Assembly: GCF_003351765.1 (NCBI RefSeq)
Contig: NZ_CP031229.1
Span: 2,170,001-2,234,000 of the forward strand
Length of the DNA stretch: 64,000 nt
Reading direction: 5' to 3'
Source: Ornithinimicrobium avium
GTDB taxonomy: Bacteria > Actinomycetota > Actinomycetes > Actinomycetales > Dermatophilaceae
Shown: in pieces, positions 15,635 to 24,568 of the stretch
Position numbering within the stretch: position 1 is the first letter of the stretch
How the letters are laid out: each line of letters begins with the position of its first letter
Program-made: the position numbers and the translations under genes
Notes under the pieces: model-generated
What the model was told of the DNA's origin: nothing
Database searches by the model: none
What the model saw: the letters and a program-made list of their open reading frames with translations, nothing else

Positions 15635-16810
15635 ATGGCCCTGGTGGTTCGCGACGCCGCCGTCTGGGACGGCGACTCCTCCGAGGTGACCCCTGCCGAC
15701 GTCGTCTGCGACGGCGGCCGGGTGGTCGCGGTCGAGGCCGTGCGCTCGGTCCGCCCGGACACGGACGACGATGTCGTGGAGGCCGACGGTGCCGTGGTCG
15801 TCCCCGGGCTGGTCGACGGGCACGTGCACCTGGTCTGGAGTGCCGGCCCCGATCCCGCAGGGGTCGTCGAGGCCGACGGCGAGCAGCTCACCGTCCTCCG
15901 GGCGGCGGAGAACGCACGAGCCCACCTGCAGGCCGGCGTGACGACGGTCGCCGATCTGGGCAGCAACTGGGACGTCGCCATCGCGGTGGCCCGTGCGGTC
16001 GAGCTCGGGCACGTCGTTGGCCCTCGCGTGCTGGCCGCCGGGCGCACGGTGGCCATGACCGGTGGGCACGACCCCTTCTGGGTCAACGCCTGCGACGGCG
16101 TGGACGCCGTGGTCCGGGGCGTCCGTGAGCAGGTGTTCCTCGGAGCGGGACTGATCAAGACCGCGGCGACCGGCGGCGTCTACGGCCGGGCCGAGGGCGA
16201 GGAGGTGGGCGCGAGCGAGCTCACGGCGGAGGAGCTCGCAGCCCTGGCCCGGGAGGCGCACCGGCGCGGCGTCAAGGTGGCTGCCCACGCCCTCGGGACC
16301 GAGGGGATCCGGGACTCTGTCGAGGCCGGGATCGACGTCATCGAGCACGGTGTCTTCCTCACCGAGGAGATCGCCGCCGCCATGGCCGGGCGCGGCACCG
16401 CACTCTGCCCCACGCTGGCGGTCTACCGCTCCTTGGCCGCTGGCGGTGGTCCCGACTACGCCACCGCCAAGGCGGTCGAGGTGGTGAGGGCCCACGACAA
16501 CGCCGTGCACCTCGCCATGGAAGCCGGCGTGCCCATCGTCGCCGGCACCGACGCCGGGTCCCCCGGCATGCCCCACCCCAGCCTGGAGGACGAGCTGGCG
16601 GCCCTCCACGCGTGCGGCCTGCCCCCGCTCGACGTGCTCAAGGCCGCCACCTCTCGCGCTGCCGACGCCCTGGGCGCCGACGTCGGCCGCATCCGACCGG
16701 GAGCCCCCGCCGACCTCCTCGTCCTCGACGGTGACCCCTTCACCGACCCTGTGCTGGCGGCCCGCCCGCGGACGGTCGTCGCCCGGCAGCGGCTGGTGCG
16801 CGGGGGCTGA
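15635..16810 (+). CDS. Metal-dependent amidohydrolase, second paralogue
   Basis: 391 aa, same superfamily as the preceding gene but clearly different in sequence. Motifs in order: VVPGLVDGHVHLVW (HxH) near residue 52, GLIKTAATGGVYG with the Lys near residue 174, VKVAAHALG, DVIEHGVFLTEE, and VAGTDAGSPGMPHP near residue 305. The AGSPGMPH motif after the Asp is like that of imidazolonepropionase-like and Xaa-Pro dipeptidase-type amidohydrolases. Starts one base after the previous stop. Two paralogues together suggest either a heteromeric enzyme or sequential or overlapping substrates delivered by the symporter. Confidence 0.85.
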   Translation: MALVVRDAAVWDGDSSEVTPADVVCDGGRVVAVEAVRSVRPDTDDDVVEADGAVVVPGLVDGHVHLVWSAGPDPAGVVEADGEQLTVLRAAENARAHLQAGVTTVADLGSNWDVAIAVARAVELGHVVGPRVLAAGRTVAMTGGHDPFWVNACDGVDAVVRGVREQVFLGAGLIKTAATGGVYGRAEGEEVGASELTAEELAALAREAHRRGVKVAAHALGTEGIRDSVEAGIDVIEHGVFLTEEIAAAMAGRGTALCPTLAVYRSLAAGGGPDYATAKAVEVVRAHDNAVHLAMEAGVPIVAGTDAGSPGMPHPSLEDELAALHACGLPPLDVLKAATSRAADALGADVGRIRPGAPADLLVLDGDPFTDPVLAARPRTVVARQRLVRGG

Positions 16811-16841
16811 CTGGTCTGTCGTCCCCTCCCGGGGTTCGCCG

Positions 16842-16884
16842 GAGACGTATCTCTGATCCACCACACGGATCAGAGTTACGTCTC
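16842..16884. repeat. Palindromic repeat family A, simple copy (also terminator-like)
   Basis: 18-base arms GAGACGTATCTCTGATCC and GGATCAGAGTTACGTCTC pair with one mismatch around a 7-base loop ACCACAC. It lies 32 bases after the amidohydrolase stop in a convergent gap. A related, internally triplicated copy is at 28371-28465, so this is a dispersed element and not only a local terminator. Confidence 0.8.
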
Positions 16885-16907
16885 TGCCGGATGGGTCGCC
16901 CGAGATG

Positions 16908-16979
16908 CCGACCCCGGTTGTTGGACAGTGGAAATCGGCGCCGGGCCACGCAGAAGCCAGGTCCAATAACCAGGGTCGG
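16908..16979. repeat. Long imperfect inverted repeat
   Basis: Arm CCGACCCCGGTTGTTGGAC (16908-16926) pairs with GTCCAATAACCAGGGTCGG (16961-16979), 17 of 19 positions, across 34 bases. In the same convergent gap as family A. No second copy is seen in this window. Confidence 0.7.
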
Positions 16980-16993
16980 GGCGTCACGGCAGG

Positions 16994-17124
16994 AGAGCGC
17001 GCGCTCAGCGGCAGGGCACTGTGCAGAGCGCGCGCCCGGTCGTGTGCAGAGCGCGCGTCCGGTCGCAGGGCACCGTGCAGAGCGCGCGCCCGGTCCTGTG
17101 CAGAGCGTGCGCTCGGTCGCAGTG
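16994..17124. repeat. 54-bp tandem array of alternating 31/23-base units
   Basis: Units at 16994-17024, 17025-17047, 17048-17078, 17079-17101 and 17102-17124 all start AGAGCG. The odd units carry an extra CAGGGCAC insert, giving a 31+23 higher-order period. It fills the end of the 323-base gap (16811-17133) and stops 10 bases from the stop codon of the PaaK-like gene. No gene is seen in this gap. Confidence 0.85.
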
Positions 17125-17133
17125 GGGGTCGTG

Positions 17134-18381
17134 TCAGGTCCAGTCGCGCAGGTCGACGAGGGGCCCTTCGCCGGGGGTGAGCTGCTCGACGACGTCGACG
17201 CGGGTGCTGAAGCGCAACCCCGAGCGCACACGGTCTGCGACCCCGGCGGCCAGCTCCTCCCCCGGCGACGACCCGGCCACGGCGCCGGCGGCGGGCACGA
17301 CCTCGCACCGCAGCTGGTCGACGTGGTCGACGCGGTCGATGACGAAGCGGTAGTCCGCCACGCCCTCGACCCCGTCCATGACGGCGGTCACCTGGCGCGG
17401 GTGGAGGAACATCCCCCGCACCTTGACCGCCTGCCCGACCCGGCCGAGCACGCCGCGCAGGCGCAGCGACCCGTCCGGGCCGAGGGTCCATCCCGACAGG
17501 TCGCCGGTGCCGAAGCGCACCAGCGGGTAGTCCGCGCGCAGCAGCGTCACGACCACCTCGCCCTCGGTCCCGTCGGTGACGGGCACACCGGTGCCGATCT
17601 CGCAGACCTGCACGTGGACGCCGTCGGCCAGCACCAGCCCGGCGCCCGGCTCCTCCCCCGCGGGCTCCCACGCCAGCAGCCCCGTCTCCCCGGTCCCGTA
17701 GGCCATCCGCACGTGCGGCACCCGCTCGGTCAGCACCGCGCGCAGCGAGTCCGGCAGCGGCTCGGCCGTCACCAGCGCCCGCTCCAGGCGCCAGCGGTCG
17801 CGGTCCAGGCCGGCCTCGTCGTAGCGCTCGATCAGCGCCTTGAGATAGGAGGGCAGGCCGAGGTATGCCGTCACGCCCAGGTCGGCGACCGCCCTCACCT
17901 GGAGGTCCTGGGCGCCGATGCCGCCGGGCAGCACGGCCGCCCCGACCGAGCGGGCGCCCTGCTCGAGCATCGCGCCGGCCGGCGAGAGGTGGTAGCCGAA
18001 GCAGTTGAGCACGACGTCGTCGCGCCCGACGCCGAGGTCGGCCAGCGCCTGTCCCCAGCGCCAGTCGGCGCCCTCGAGCTGGGGCTCGTAGAGCGGCCCG
18101 GGCGAGCAGAACCACCGGGCGACGTCCGCGTCGGGCGCCAGCAGGCCGCCGTGCGGCGGGTCCTGGCGCTGCAGCTCGACGAGGTCGTCCTTGGCCAGCA
18201 CCGGCAGGGACGCGAGCCCGGCGCCGGAGCCGAGCTCACCGCATACCTGCTCGACGGTGACCCCCGCCCGGTCGAGCCGGGCGGCGAAGCCCGGCACCCG
18301 CGCGGCGGCGCCGGTCAGCGCCTCGGTCAGCGCTGGCGCGAGCGACTCCTCGCGCGCCCTCAGGGCAGCGTCGATCGACAT
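17134..18381 (-). CDS. PaaK-like acyl-CoA ligase family protein with degenerate P-loop
   Basis: 415 aa, phenylacetate-CoA-ligase fold. Recognisable parts are RMAYGTGETGLLAWE near residue 225 (adenine/ribose loop), PLVRFGTGDLSGWTLG near residue 285 and the C-terminal lid starting LGRVGQAVKVRGMFLHPRQV. Where active PaaK has a Ser/Thr/Gly-rich phosphate loop, this protein reads FCSPGPLYEPQLEG near residue 91, without Thr-Gly-Lys. GGAGGAGG precedes the ATG at 18381. Last gene of the Liv-type operon; an aromatic or branched acyl substrate would fit, but catalysis is uncertain. Confidence 0.75.
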   Translation of the reverse strand: MSIDAALRAREESLAPALTEALTGAAARVPGFAARLDRAGVTVEQVCGELGSGAGLASLPVLAKDDLVELQRQDPPHGGLLAPDADVARWFCSPGPLYEPQLEGADWRWGQALADLGVGRDDVVLNCFGYHLSPAGAMLEQGARSVGAAVLPGGIGAQDLQVRAVADLGVTAYLGLPSYLKALIERYDEAGLDRDRWRLERALVTAEPLPDSLRAVLTERVPHVRMAYGTGETGLLAWEPAGEEPGAGLVLADGVHVQVCEIGTGVPVTDGTEGEVVVTLLRADYPLVRFGTGDLSGWTLGPDGSLRLRGVLGRVGQAVKVRGMFLHPRQVTAVMDGVEGVADYRFVIDRVDHVDQLRCEVVPAAGAVAGSSPGEELAAGVADRVRSGLRFSTRVDVVEQLTPGEGPLVDLRDWT

Positions 18382-18423
18382 CGGTCCCTCCTCCTTGAAA
18401 AGTCGTCCGTCCGGCGGCGCCGG

Positions 18424-19272
18424 TCAGAGCCAGCGCTTGCGCCGCTTGTAGTGCTTGACGTCGCGGTAGGACTTGCGTCCGCCCTCCTCGCCGAGGCCGA
18501 GGTAGAACTCCTTGACGTCCGGGTTCTCCTGCAGCTCCCTGGCGGGGCCCTCGAGGACGATCCGCCCCTGCTCCATGATGTAGCCGTGGTGGGCCACGTC
18601 GAGGGCGACCTGGGCGTTCTGCTCGATGACGAGCACGGTGAGCCCGCGCTCCTCGTTGAGCCGGCGGATGTAGCCGAAGATCTCCTCGACCAGCAGCGGG
18701 GCCAGCCCCAGCGACGGCTCGTCGAGCATGAGCAGCGTCGGCCGGGCCATCAGCGCCCGGCCGATCGCCAGCATCTGCTGCTCGCCGCCGGAGCAGTAGC
18801 CGGCGACCCGGTTGCGCAGGTCGGCCAGCTTGGGGAAGTAGCCGTAGACCAGGTCCAGGTCCTCGGCGCTGTGCTTGCTGGTGTAGGCGCCGGCGACGAG
18901 GTTCTCGGCGATCGTCAGGTGCTCGAAGACGTGGCGTCCCTCCATGCACAGGCTCATCCCCTGGCGGACCCGCTGCGCGGCGTCCATCCGGGTGATGTCC
19001 TGCCCGTCGAAGACGATCGTCCCGTCGGTCACCTCGCCGTGCTCGCTGGGCAGCAGCCCGGAGACCGCCTTGAGCGTGGTCGACTTGCCGGCACCGTTGG
19101 AGCCGAGGAGGGCCACGATCTGACCCTTGGGCACCTCCAGCGACAGTCCGCGCAGCACGAGGATGACGTCGTCGTAGATGACCTCGACGTTGTTGAGCGA
19201 GAGGAGGGACTCCCCCTCGGGGGCGGCGGTCGCCGCCCCCGAGCGAGCCGTCGCACCTGACGGGGTCGTCAT
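18424..19272 (-). CDS. livF: ABC transporter ATP-binding protein, LivF type
   Basis: 282 aa cytosolic ATPase. Walker A is LLGSNGAGKSTTLKA near residue 57, the signature is YCSGGEQQMLAIGRAL, Walker B is LLMLDEPSLGLAPL, and the H-loop region LTVLVIEQNAQVALDVAHH is typical of LivF. An extra basic tail (YRDVKHYKRRKRWL) extends beyond the usual ~235 aa length. Its ATG overlaps the binding-protein stop by four bases. Works with LivG, LivH, LivM and the binding protein of the same operon. Confidence 0.9.
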   Translation of the reverse strand: MTTPSGATARSGAATAAPEGESLLSLNNVEVIYDDVILVLRGLSLEVPKGQIVALLGSNGAGKSTTLKAVSGLLPSEHGEVTDGTIVFDGQDITRMDAAQRVRQGMSLCMEGRHVFEHLTIAENLVAGAYTSKHSAEDLDLVYGYFPKLADLRNRVAGYCSGGEQQMLAIGRALMARPTLLMLDEPSLGLAPLLVEEIFGYIRRLNEERGLTVLVIEQNAQVALDVAHHGYIMEQGRIVLEGPARELQENPDVKEFYLGLGEEGGRKSYRDVKHYKRRKRWL

Positions 19273-20474
19273 GGCCTGGCGCCCGCCTCGACCTCGACCA
19301 TCTGGCCACCCTCGGACTGGTACACACCGGTCGAGGTGGAGCCGCGGTGGGAGTCCGCGGAGAACTCCACCGTGCCGTCACCGATGAGGCCCTCGGTGTC
19401 GATCGGGCCCATCGTCTCCAGCGCCTCGCGCAGCGCCGGGCCGGTGACCTCGTCGCCGTCGTCGAGCACCTTGGCGATGCCCTGCGCCATGACGTCCATG
19501 ACCGACCAGCCCTGGACCCACGCGGCGCCCTTGTCGTCGATCGACTCGCCCTTGTCCTCCAGGTAGGCCGCGATCGTCTCGTGGCCGGGCTTCTCGGAGG
19601 TCACGGGGGCGAACGGCTGGATGAGCAGGTGACCCTCGGCGGCGTCGGCACCGGCCGTGGTGATGAACAGCTCGTTGCCGCACCAGTTGAGGCAGACGAC
19701 CTTCATGTCCAGGCCCTGGTCCTTGATGTCCTTGGCCACCTGCGCCGCCGGCGAGGCGACGTTCTGGATCACGACGTACTTCGCGCCCTGGGACTTGGCC
19801 TGGGACAGCAGGCCGACGTAGTTGGCCGAGCCGCCGGGCATCGCGTAGGCCTGGTAGCCCAGGTCGTAGCCCTTCTCCTCGACCCACGCCTGGCCGTCGG
19901 CCACGGGGGCCTCGCCGAACGGGCTGTCGTGGTGGAAGACCGCGACCTCACCGGTGCCGCCGGAGTCCTCGTTGATCCAGTTCAGCGCGACGCGCATCTG
20001 GTCGGAGTAGGTCGGCGCCACGACGAAGTTGTAGGGCGACTCCTCCGGGTCGGCCAGCACCTCGGCGAAGGAGCCGGACATGAACGGCAGCTCGTCGTTG
20101 GCGACCTTGGTGCGCAGCGCCTCGGAGTCGCCGGTGCCCCAGCCCTGGATGGCCACGACGCCGTCATTCACGTACTGCTTGTAGAGCTGCTCGGCCTTGG
20201 GCACCTCGTAGGCGTAGTCGTTGGACAGCGCCTCGATCTTGTGCCCGTCGATGCCGCCGTCGGCGTTGCGGTGGTCGATGTAGGCGAGCATGCCCTCGTT
20301 GTAGGGGGTGCCGACGTCGCCGGTGGCGCCGGTCAGGTCGGCGATGATGCCGATCTTGATCGGGGCGCCGGCGTCGCCGCCGTCGCCCTCGCCTCCTCCG
20401 CCGTTGCCGCAGGCGGACAGGCCCAGGCTCAGCGCCGCGGCTGCGGCGACGAGCGAGAATCGGTTGCGGATCAT
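19269..20474 (-). CDS. ABC transporter substrate-binding lipoprotein, LivK/Peripla_BP_6 type
   Basis: 401 aa extracellular lipoprotein. Signal peptide residues 1-21 end in the lipobox LSAC with Cys22 as the lipidated residue, followed by a Gly-rich linker. The mature part begins IKIGIIADLTGATGDVG, the normal opening of type I branched-chain amino acid binding proteins, and continues through FVVAPTYSDQMRVALNWI. AAGGAG precedes the ATG at 20474. The adjoining acyl-CoA ligase genes suggest an organic acid ligand rather than leucine. Confidence 0.9.
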   Translation of the reverse strand: MIRNRFSLVAAAAALSLGLSACGNGGGGEGDGGDAGAPIKIGIIADLTGATGDVGTPYNEGMLAYIDHRNADGGIDGHKIEALSNDYAYEVPKAEQLYKQYVNDGVVAIQGWGTGDSEALRTKVANDELPFMSGSFAEVLADPEESPYNFVVAPTYSDQMRVALNWINEDSGGTGEVAVFHHDSPFGEAPVADGQAWVEEKGYDLGYQAYAMPGGSANYVGLLSQAKSQGAKYVVIQNVASPAAQVAKDIKDQGLDMKVVCLNWCGNELFITTAGADAAEGHLLIQPFAPVTSEKPGHETIAAYLEDKGESIDDKGAAWVQGWSVMDVMAQGIAKVLDDGDEVTGPALREALETMGPIDTEGLIGDGTVEFSADSHRGSTSTGVYQSEGGQMVEVEAGARP

Positions 20475-20545
20475 GTGCGGGTTCTCCTTGTGAGCGTGCG
20501 TCCGGGACGCGGTGGGGTGTGGGGTCGGGTATGGGGTGTGCTCGC

Positions 20546-21613
20546 CTAGTAGCGGAACGGCCAGTAGCGGACGTAGTCCTTGGCCCGTTGCCACAGCCGG
20601 GCCAGGCCGCGTGGCTCGAAGATGAGGAAGGCGATGATGACCGCTCCGAAGAGCGCGTTCTGGACGGCGGGCAGCTGGTCCTTCAGGACCGGGACCGCGT
20701 CGCCCCACTGCTGCGCCGCGGTGCGGATGAGCACCGGCAGCAGGCTCATGAAGATCGCGCCGTAGACCGCGCCGGCGATGCTGCCGAGCCCGCCGACGAT
20801 GATCATCGCCAGGTAGGTGATCGACACGTCGAGGGTGAAGCGCTCCCAGGAGACGATCTCGGTGTAGTGCGCGATGAGGGCGCCGGCCAGACCGACATAC
20901 CCGGAGGACACCGCGAAGGCGGTGAGCTTGGCCCGGGTCAGGTTGACGCCGATCGCCTCGGCCGCGATGTCCTGGTCGCGGACGGCCATGAACGAGCGGC
21001 CCAGGCCGGTGCGGAACAGGTTGCGGGCGGCGACCACCGCGAGCACCGTGATGATCGCCAGGATCAGGTACCACTGCTGCTCGAAGGTGGACCGCTCGAC
21101 CTGCCACCCCAGGATGTTCAGGCGCGCCACGTCGATGTAGCCGGCCCCCTCGGTGAGGAAGCCGCCCGGGTCGCGCCGGACGACGAACTCGATGATCACC
21201 TGGGAGGCGAGGGTGGCGATCGCCAGGTAGAGACCCTTGAGCCGCAGGCCGGGCAGGCCGAAGAAGATCCCGATCGCCGCGGTGGCGACGACGGCGGCCA
21301 CGACGGAGAGCAGGACGGGCACGCCGTACCGCTCGGTGAGGATGGCCGAGGTGTAGGCGCCGACGGCGAGGAAGCCGCCCTGGCCCAGCGAGATCTGGCC
21401 GGTGTAGCCCACGAGGATGTTCAGGCCGACCGCGCCGATGACGGCGATGAGGATGGTGTTGACGATCGAGAGCCAGTAGTTGTCGAGCACGAACGGCACG
21501 ACGACCAGGAGGGCCAGGGTCAGCCCGAGGCGGAAGTACTCGGCCTTGGTGGCGCGCAGCCGCAGCTCGGAGGTGTAGGACCGGTGGTGGATGCCGGTGG
21601 CGGTGGCTGCCAT
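20546..21613 (-). CDS. livM: ABC transporter permease, LivM type
   Basis: 355 aa with about 9-10 membrane helices. The family signature region VGYTGQISLGQGGFLAVGAY is near residue 68 and the EAA-like cytoplasmic loop RSFMAVRDQDIAAEAIGVNL near residue 225. Start ATG 21613, one base after the LivH stop. It forms the membrane channel with LivH. The C-terminus (RAKDYVRYWPFRY) is basic and cytosolic. Confidence 0.9.
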   Translation of the reverse strand: MAATATGIHHRSYTSELRLRATKAEYFRLGLTLALLVVVPFVLDNYWLSIVNTILIAVIGAVGLNILVGYTGQISLGQGGFLAVGAYTSAILTERYGVPVLLSVVAAVVATAAIGIFFGLPGLRLKGLYLAIATLASQVIIEFVVRRDPGGFLTEGAGYIDVARLNILGWQVERSTFEQQWYLILAIITVLAVVAARNLFRTGLGRSFMAVRDQDIAAEAIGVNLTRAKLTAFAVSSGYVGLAGALIAHYTEIVSWERFTLDVSITYLAMIIVGGLGSIAGAVYGAIFMSLLPVLIRTAAQQWGDAVPVLKDQLPAVQNALFGAVIIAFLIFEPRGLARLWQRAKDYVRYWPFRY

Positions 21614-21614
21614 G

Positions 21615-22487
21615 TCACACCCTCTCGATGCGGGTCTCGCCGAACAGGCCGTACGGCTTGACCAGCAGGATGAGGACGAGGACGACGTAGGGGATGACCG
21701 TGGCCAGCCCCGGGTCGAGGTAGCCGGAGACGAACTGGGTGAGCAGCCCGATCGTCAGGCCGCCGATGATCGTGCCGGGCACCGAGTCCAGGCCGCCGAG
21801 GATGACGACCGGGAAGACCATGAGGCCGAAGGCGGCGATGTTCTGGTCCACCGCGGACAGGTCGGCCAGCAGCACGCCGGCGATGAAGGCGCTGACCGCG
21901 GCCAGCGCCCAGGAGAGCGCGAAGATCCGGCGCACCGAGATGCCCATCGTCATCGCCGCCTGCTGGTCGTCGGCGACGGCGCGCATCGCGATGCCGTGCT
22001 TGGAGCGGGAGAAGAAGAGGGTGAAGGCGGTGAGCACCACGGCCGCGATGAGGATGACGAGCAGCCGGTTGACCGGCAGGGTCGCGCCGAGGACGCTGAC
22101 CGACCCGGTGGGCAGGACCGCGGGCTGGCTGCGCGGCGTGGTGCCGTAGAACATCTGGACCACGGCCTTGAGCAGCATCGCCAGCCCGATCGTGACCATG
22201 ATGATGCTGATCGGGTCCTCGCCGACCATCGGGCGCAGGATGAGCCGCTCGACGAGGACGCCGACGACGGTGGCCGCGACGATGCCGACGAGGACGGAGA
22301 CCACCATCGGCAGCCCCAGGACGACCCAGGCGGTGTACATCAGGTAGGCGCCGATGAGCAGGAACTCGCCCTGGGCGAAGTTGATGACGCCGGTCGCCTT
22401 GTAGATGAGGACGAAGCCGAGCGCGGCGAGCGCGAGGATCGCGCCGTCGGCGAGCCCGTAGGCGAGCAGGTTGAGGAAAGTAGACAT
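21615..22487 (-). CDS. livH: ABC transporter permease, LivH type
   Basis: 290 aa, about 8 helices. Typical LivH start LNLLAYGLADGAILALAALG and INFAQGEFLLIGAYLMYTAW; conserved loop MRAVADDQQAAMTMGISVRR near residue 145; GGLDSVPGTIIGGLTIGLL near residue 225. Preceded by the acyl-CoA ligase gene (20-base gap) and followed one base later by livM. Confidence 0.9.
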   Translation of the reverse strand: MSTFLNLLAYGLADGAILALAALGFVLIYKATGVINFAQGEFLLIGAYLMYTAWVVLGLPMVVSVLVGIVAATVVGVLVERLILRPMVGEDPISIIMVTIGLAMLLKAVVQMFYGTTPRSQPAVLPTGSVSVLGATLPVNRLLVILIAAVVLTAFTLFFSRSKHGIAMRAVADDQQAAMTMGISVRRIFALSWALAAVSAFIAGVLLADLSAVDQNIAAFGLMVFPVVILGGLDSVPGTIIGGLTIGLLTQFVSGYLDPGLATVIPYVVLVLILLVKPYGLFGETRIERV

Positions 22488-22507
22488 AGGTGCTCCCTGG
22501 CGGCGCG

Positions 22508-24568
22508 TCAGCGCCGACCGCTCCAGACCGGGCGTCGGCCCCTGCCCTCCGGGATGGAGTAGGTGGTCAGGTCGAAGATGCGCAGGGTCAGCTCCCGTTC
22601 GATGCTCGTGCCGTCCTGGTAGGTCACCCGGCTGCTGATGTCCACGTGGTCCTCGCCCCGCTGCAGGGCGGCGATGATGTCGCCGTAGCGGTCGGCGATG
22701 ACGTTGCGGCGCACCTTGCGGGTGCGGGTGATCTCGTCGTCGTCGGGGTCCAGCTGCTTGTGCAGGAGCACGAAGCGGCTGACGCGGATCGACTCCGGCA
22801 GGTCCTCGTTGGCCCGGGTGATCTCCTCGGCGACGAGGTCGTAGACCTCGGGCTTGGCGGCCAGGTCGGTGTAGGTCGTGTAGCTGAGCCGCTCGTGCTC
22901 GGCCCAGCTGCCCACGGTGGCCGGGTCGAGGGTGATGAGCGCGGTCATGCCGCCCGCGGACGGGACGTCCTGGCCCGCGGCGTCGGGGGCGAAGACGACC
23001 GCCTCCTCGACGTAGGGGCTGAACTTGAGCTTGTTCTCGATGAACGCGCTGGAGTAGCGGGTGCCGTCGGGCGCGGTGAGCACGTCCTTCTGCCGGTCGA
23101 TGACGACCAGGTGGCCGCGCTCGTCGAGGTAGCCGGCGTCACCGGTCATCAGCCAGCCTTCGGCGTCGACCGTCTCGGCGGTGGCCGCAGGGTTGCGGTG
23201 GTAGCCCTTGAAGACCGACGCCGAGCGCAGCAGGATCTCGCCGTCGTCGCTGATCCGCAGGTCGGTGCCGGCGATCGGGGTGCCGACGGTGTTGAAGGCG
23301 ACGTCGTCGTCGCGGTGCACGACCGCGATGCCGCAGATCTCGGTCTGCCCGTAGATCTGCTTGAGGTTGACCCCGATCGCGTGGAAGAAGCGGAAGACGT
23401 CCGGCCCGAGCGGCGCGCCGCCGGTGTAGCAGCGCTTGATCCGGGCCAGTCCGAGCTGGTCGCGCACGGGACGGGTGGCCACCTGGTCGGCCAGCGCGTG
23501 CGCCATGGCCAGACCGGGCCCCGGCCGCTTGCCGCGGACCCGCAGGTTGGCGACCTTGTCCCCCACGTCATACCCCCACCCGAAGACCGCCCGCTTGAGC
23601 CAGCCGGCCTCGTCGATGCGGACCTGGACCTCCGAGAGCATCGACTCCCAGATCCGCGGCGGGGAGAACATGACGTCGGGGCCGATCTCGCGCAGGTCGC
23701 TGCGCTGGGTGGCCGAGTCCTCGGGGAAGGAGAGCGTCATGCCGCGGGTCAGGCCGCAGGCGACCGCGAGCATCTGCTCGCCGATCCAGGCGAAGGGCAG
23801 GAAGGAGACGTAGCGGTCCTTGGGTCCGATCGGGTCGACGTCGGTGAGGTGCTCGCCCATCGCCAGCAGGTTGGCGTGGGACAGCTCGCCCAGCTTGGGC
23901 TTGGAGGTGGTGCCCGAGGTGGTGCAGATGACCGCGATGTCGTCGGGGGTGCCGGCGTCGACCTGCGCGTCGTACCAGCCGGGGCGCTGCCGCCCCCACT
24001 CCCGGCCGCGCACCTCGAGGTCGGTGAAGTCCAGCAGCCACGGGTCGTCGTAGGACTCCAGGCCGTGCGGGTCGTAGAAGACGACGTGCTCGACCAGGAG
24101 CGGGTCCTCGCCGTCGGCGAGCACCCGGGCCGCCTCGTCCTCGCGCAGCCGGAGCAGCTTGTCGACCTGCTCCTGGTCCTCGACCACGACGACGCGGGCC
24201 GCGGCGGTGGTGAGGATGTGGCGCAGCTCGTCGCCGATCGAGGTCGGGTAGATGCCCACGACCGCGGCGCCGACGCTCTGCGCGGCGAGCTCGGCGATGA
24301 CCCACTCGGGACGGTTGTCGCCCAGGACCGCGACGATCTCGCCGCGCCGCACGCCCAGCGCGGCGAGCCCGTGGGCCGTGTCGCGGACACGCGCGGCGTA
24401 GCCGGCCCAGGTGAGGGGCTGCCAGATGCCGTACATCTTCTCCTGCATCGCGACGTCCTCGGGCCGGGTGGCGGCCAGGTCGCGCAGCAGGCGCGGGAAC
24501 GTCGACACCCGGGGGGCTCCGCCCCCCGTGGACCCCCCGGATGTGGTGGCCACGGCGGTCTCAGTCAT
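22508..24568 (-). CDS. Long-chain acyl-CoA synthetase-like AMP-binding protein
   Basis: 686 aa adenylate-forming enzyme, FadD/long-chain type. Motifs: A3 loop ICTTSGTTSKPKLGELSHAN near residue 215, where the family's two loop glycines are Ser and Leu but the Lys is kept; A5 IYGQTEICGIAV; A7 WLMTGDAGYLDERGHLVVID; and a C-terminal ITRTRKVRRNV that can supply the catalytic Lys. AGGAGG lies six bases before the ATG at 24568, which overlaps the livG end by 8 bases. Embedded between transporter genes, it probably activates the imported acid to its CoA ester, as in vectorial acylation. Confidence 0.85.
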   Translation of the reverse strand: MTETAVATTSGGSTGGGAPRVSTFPRLLRDLAATRPEDVAMQEKMYGIWQPLTWAGYAARVRDTAHGLAALGVRRGEIVAVLGDNRPEWVIAELAAQSVGAAVVGIYPTSIGDELRHILTTAAARVVVVEDQEQVDKLLRLREDEAARVLADGEDPLLVEHVVFYDPHGLESYDDPWLLDFTDLEVRGREWGRQRPGWYDAQVDAGTPDDIAVICTTSGTTSKPKLGELSHANLLAMGEHLTDVDPIGPKDRYVSFLPFAWIGEQMLAVACGLTRGMTLSFPEDSATQRSDLREIGPDVMFSPPRIWESMLSEVQVRIDEAGWLKRAVFGWGYDVGDKVANLRVRGKRPGPGLAMAHALADQVATRPVRDQLGLARIKRCYTGGAPLGPDVFRFFHAIGVNLKQIYGQTEICGIAVVHRDDDVAFNTVGTPIAGTDLRISDDGEILLRSASVFKGYHRNPAATAETVDAEGWLMTGDAGYLDERGHLVVIDRQKDVLTAPDGTRYSSAFIENKLKFSPYVEEAVVFAPDAAGQDVPSAGGMTALITLDPATVGSWAEHERLSYTTYTDLAAKPEVYDLVAEEITRANEDLPESIRVSRFVLLHKQLDPDDDEITRTRKVRRNVIADRYGDIIAALQRGEDHVDISSRVTYQDGTSIERELTLRIFDLTTYSIPEGRGRRPVWSGRR

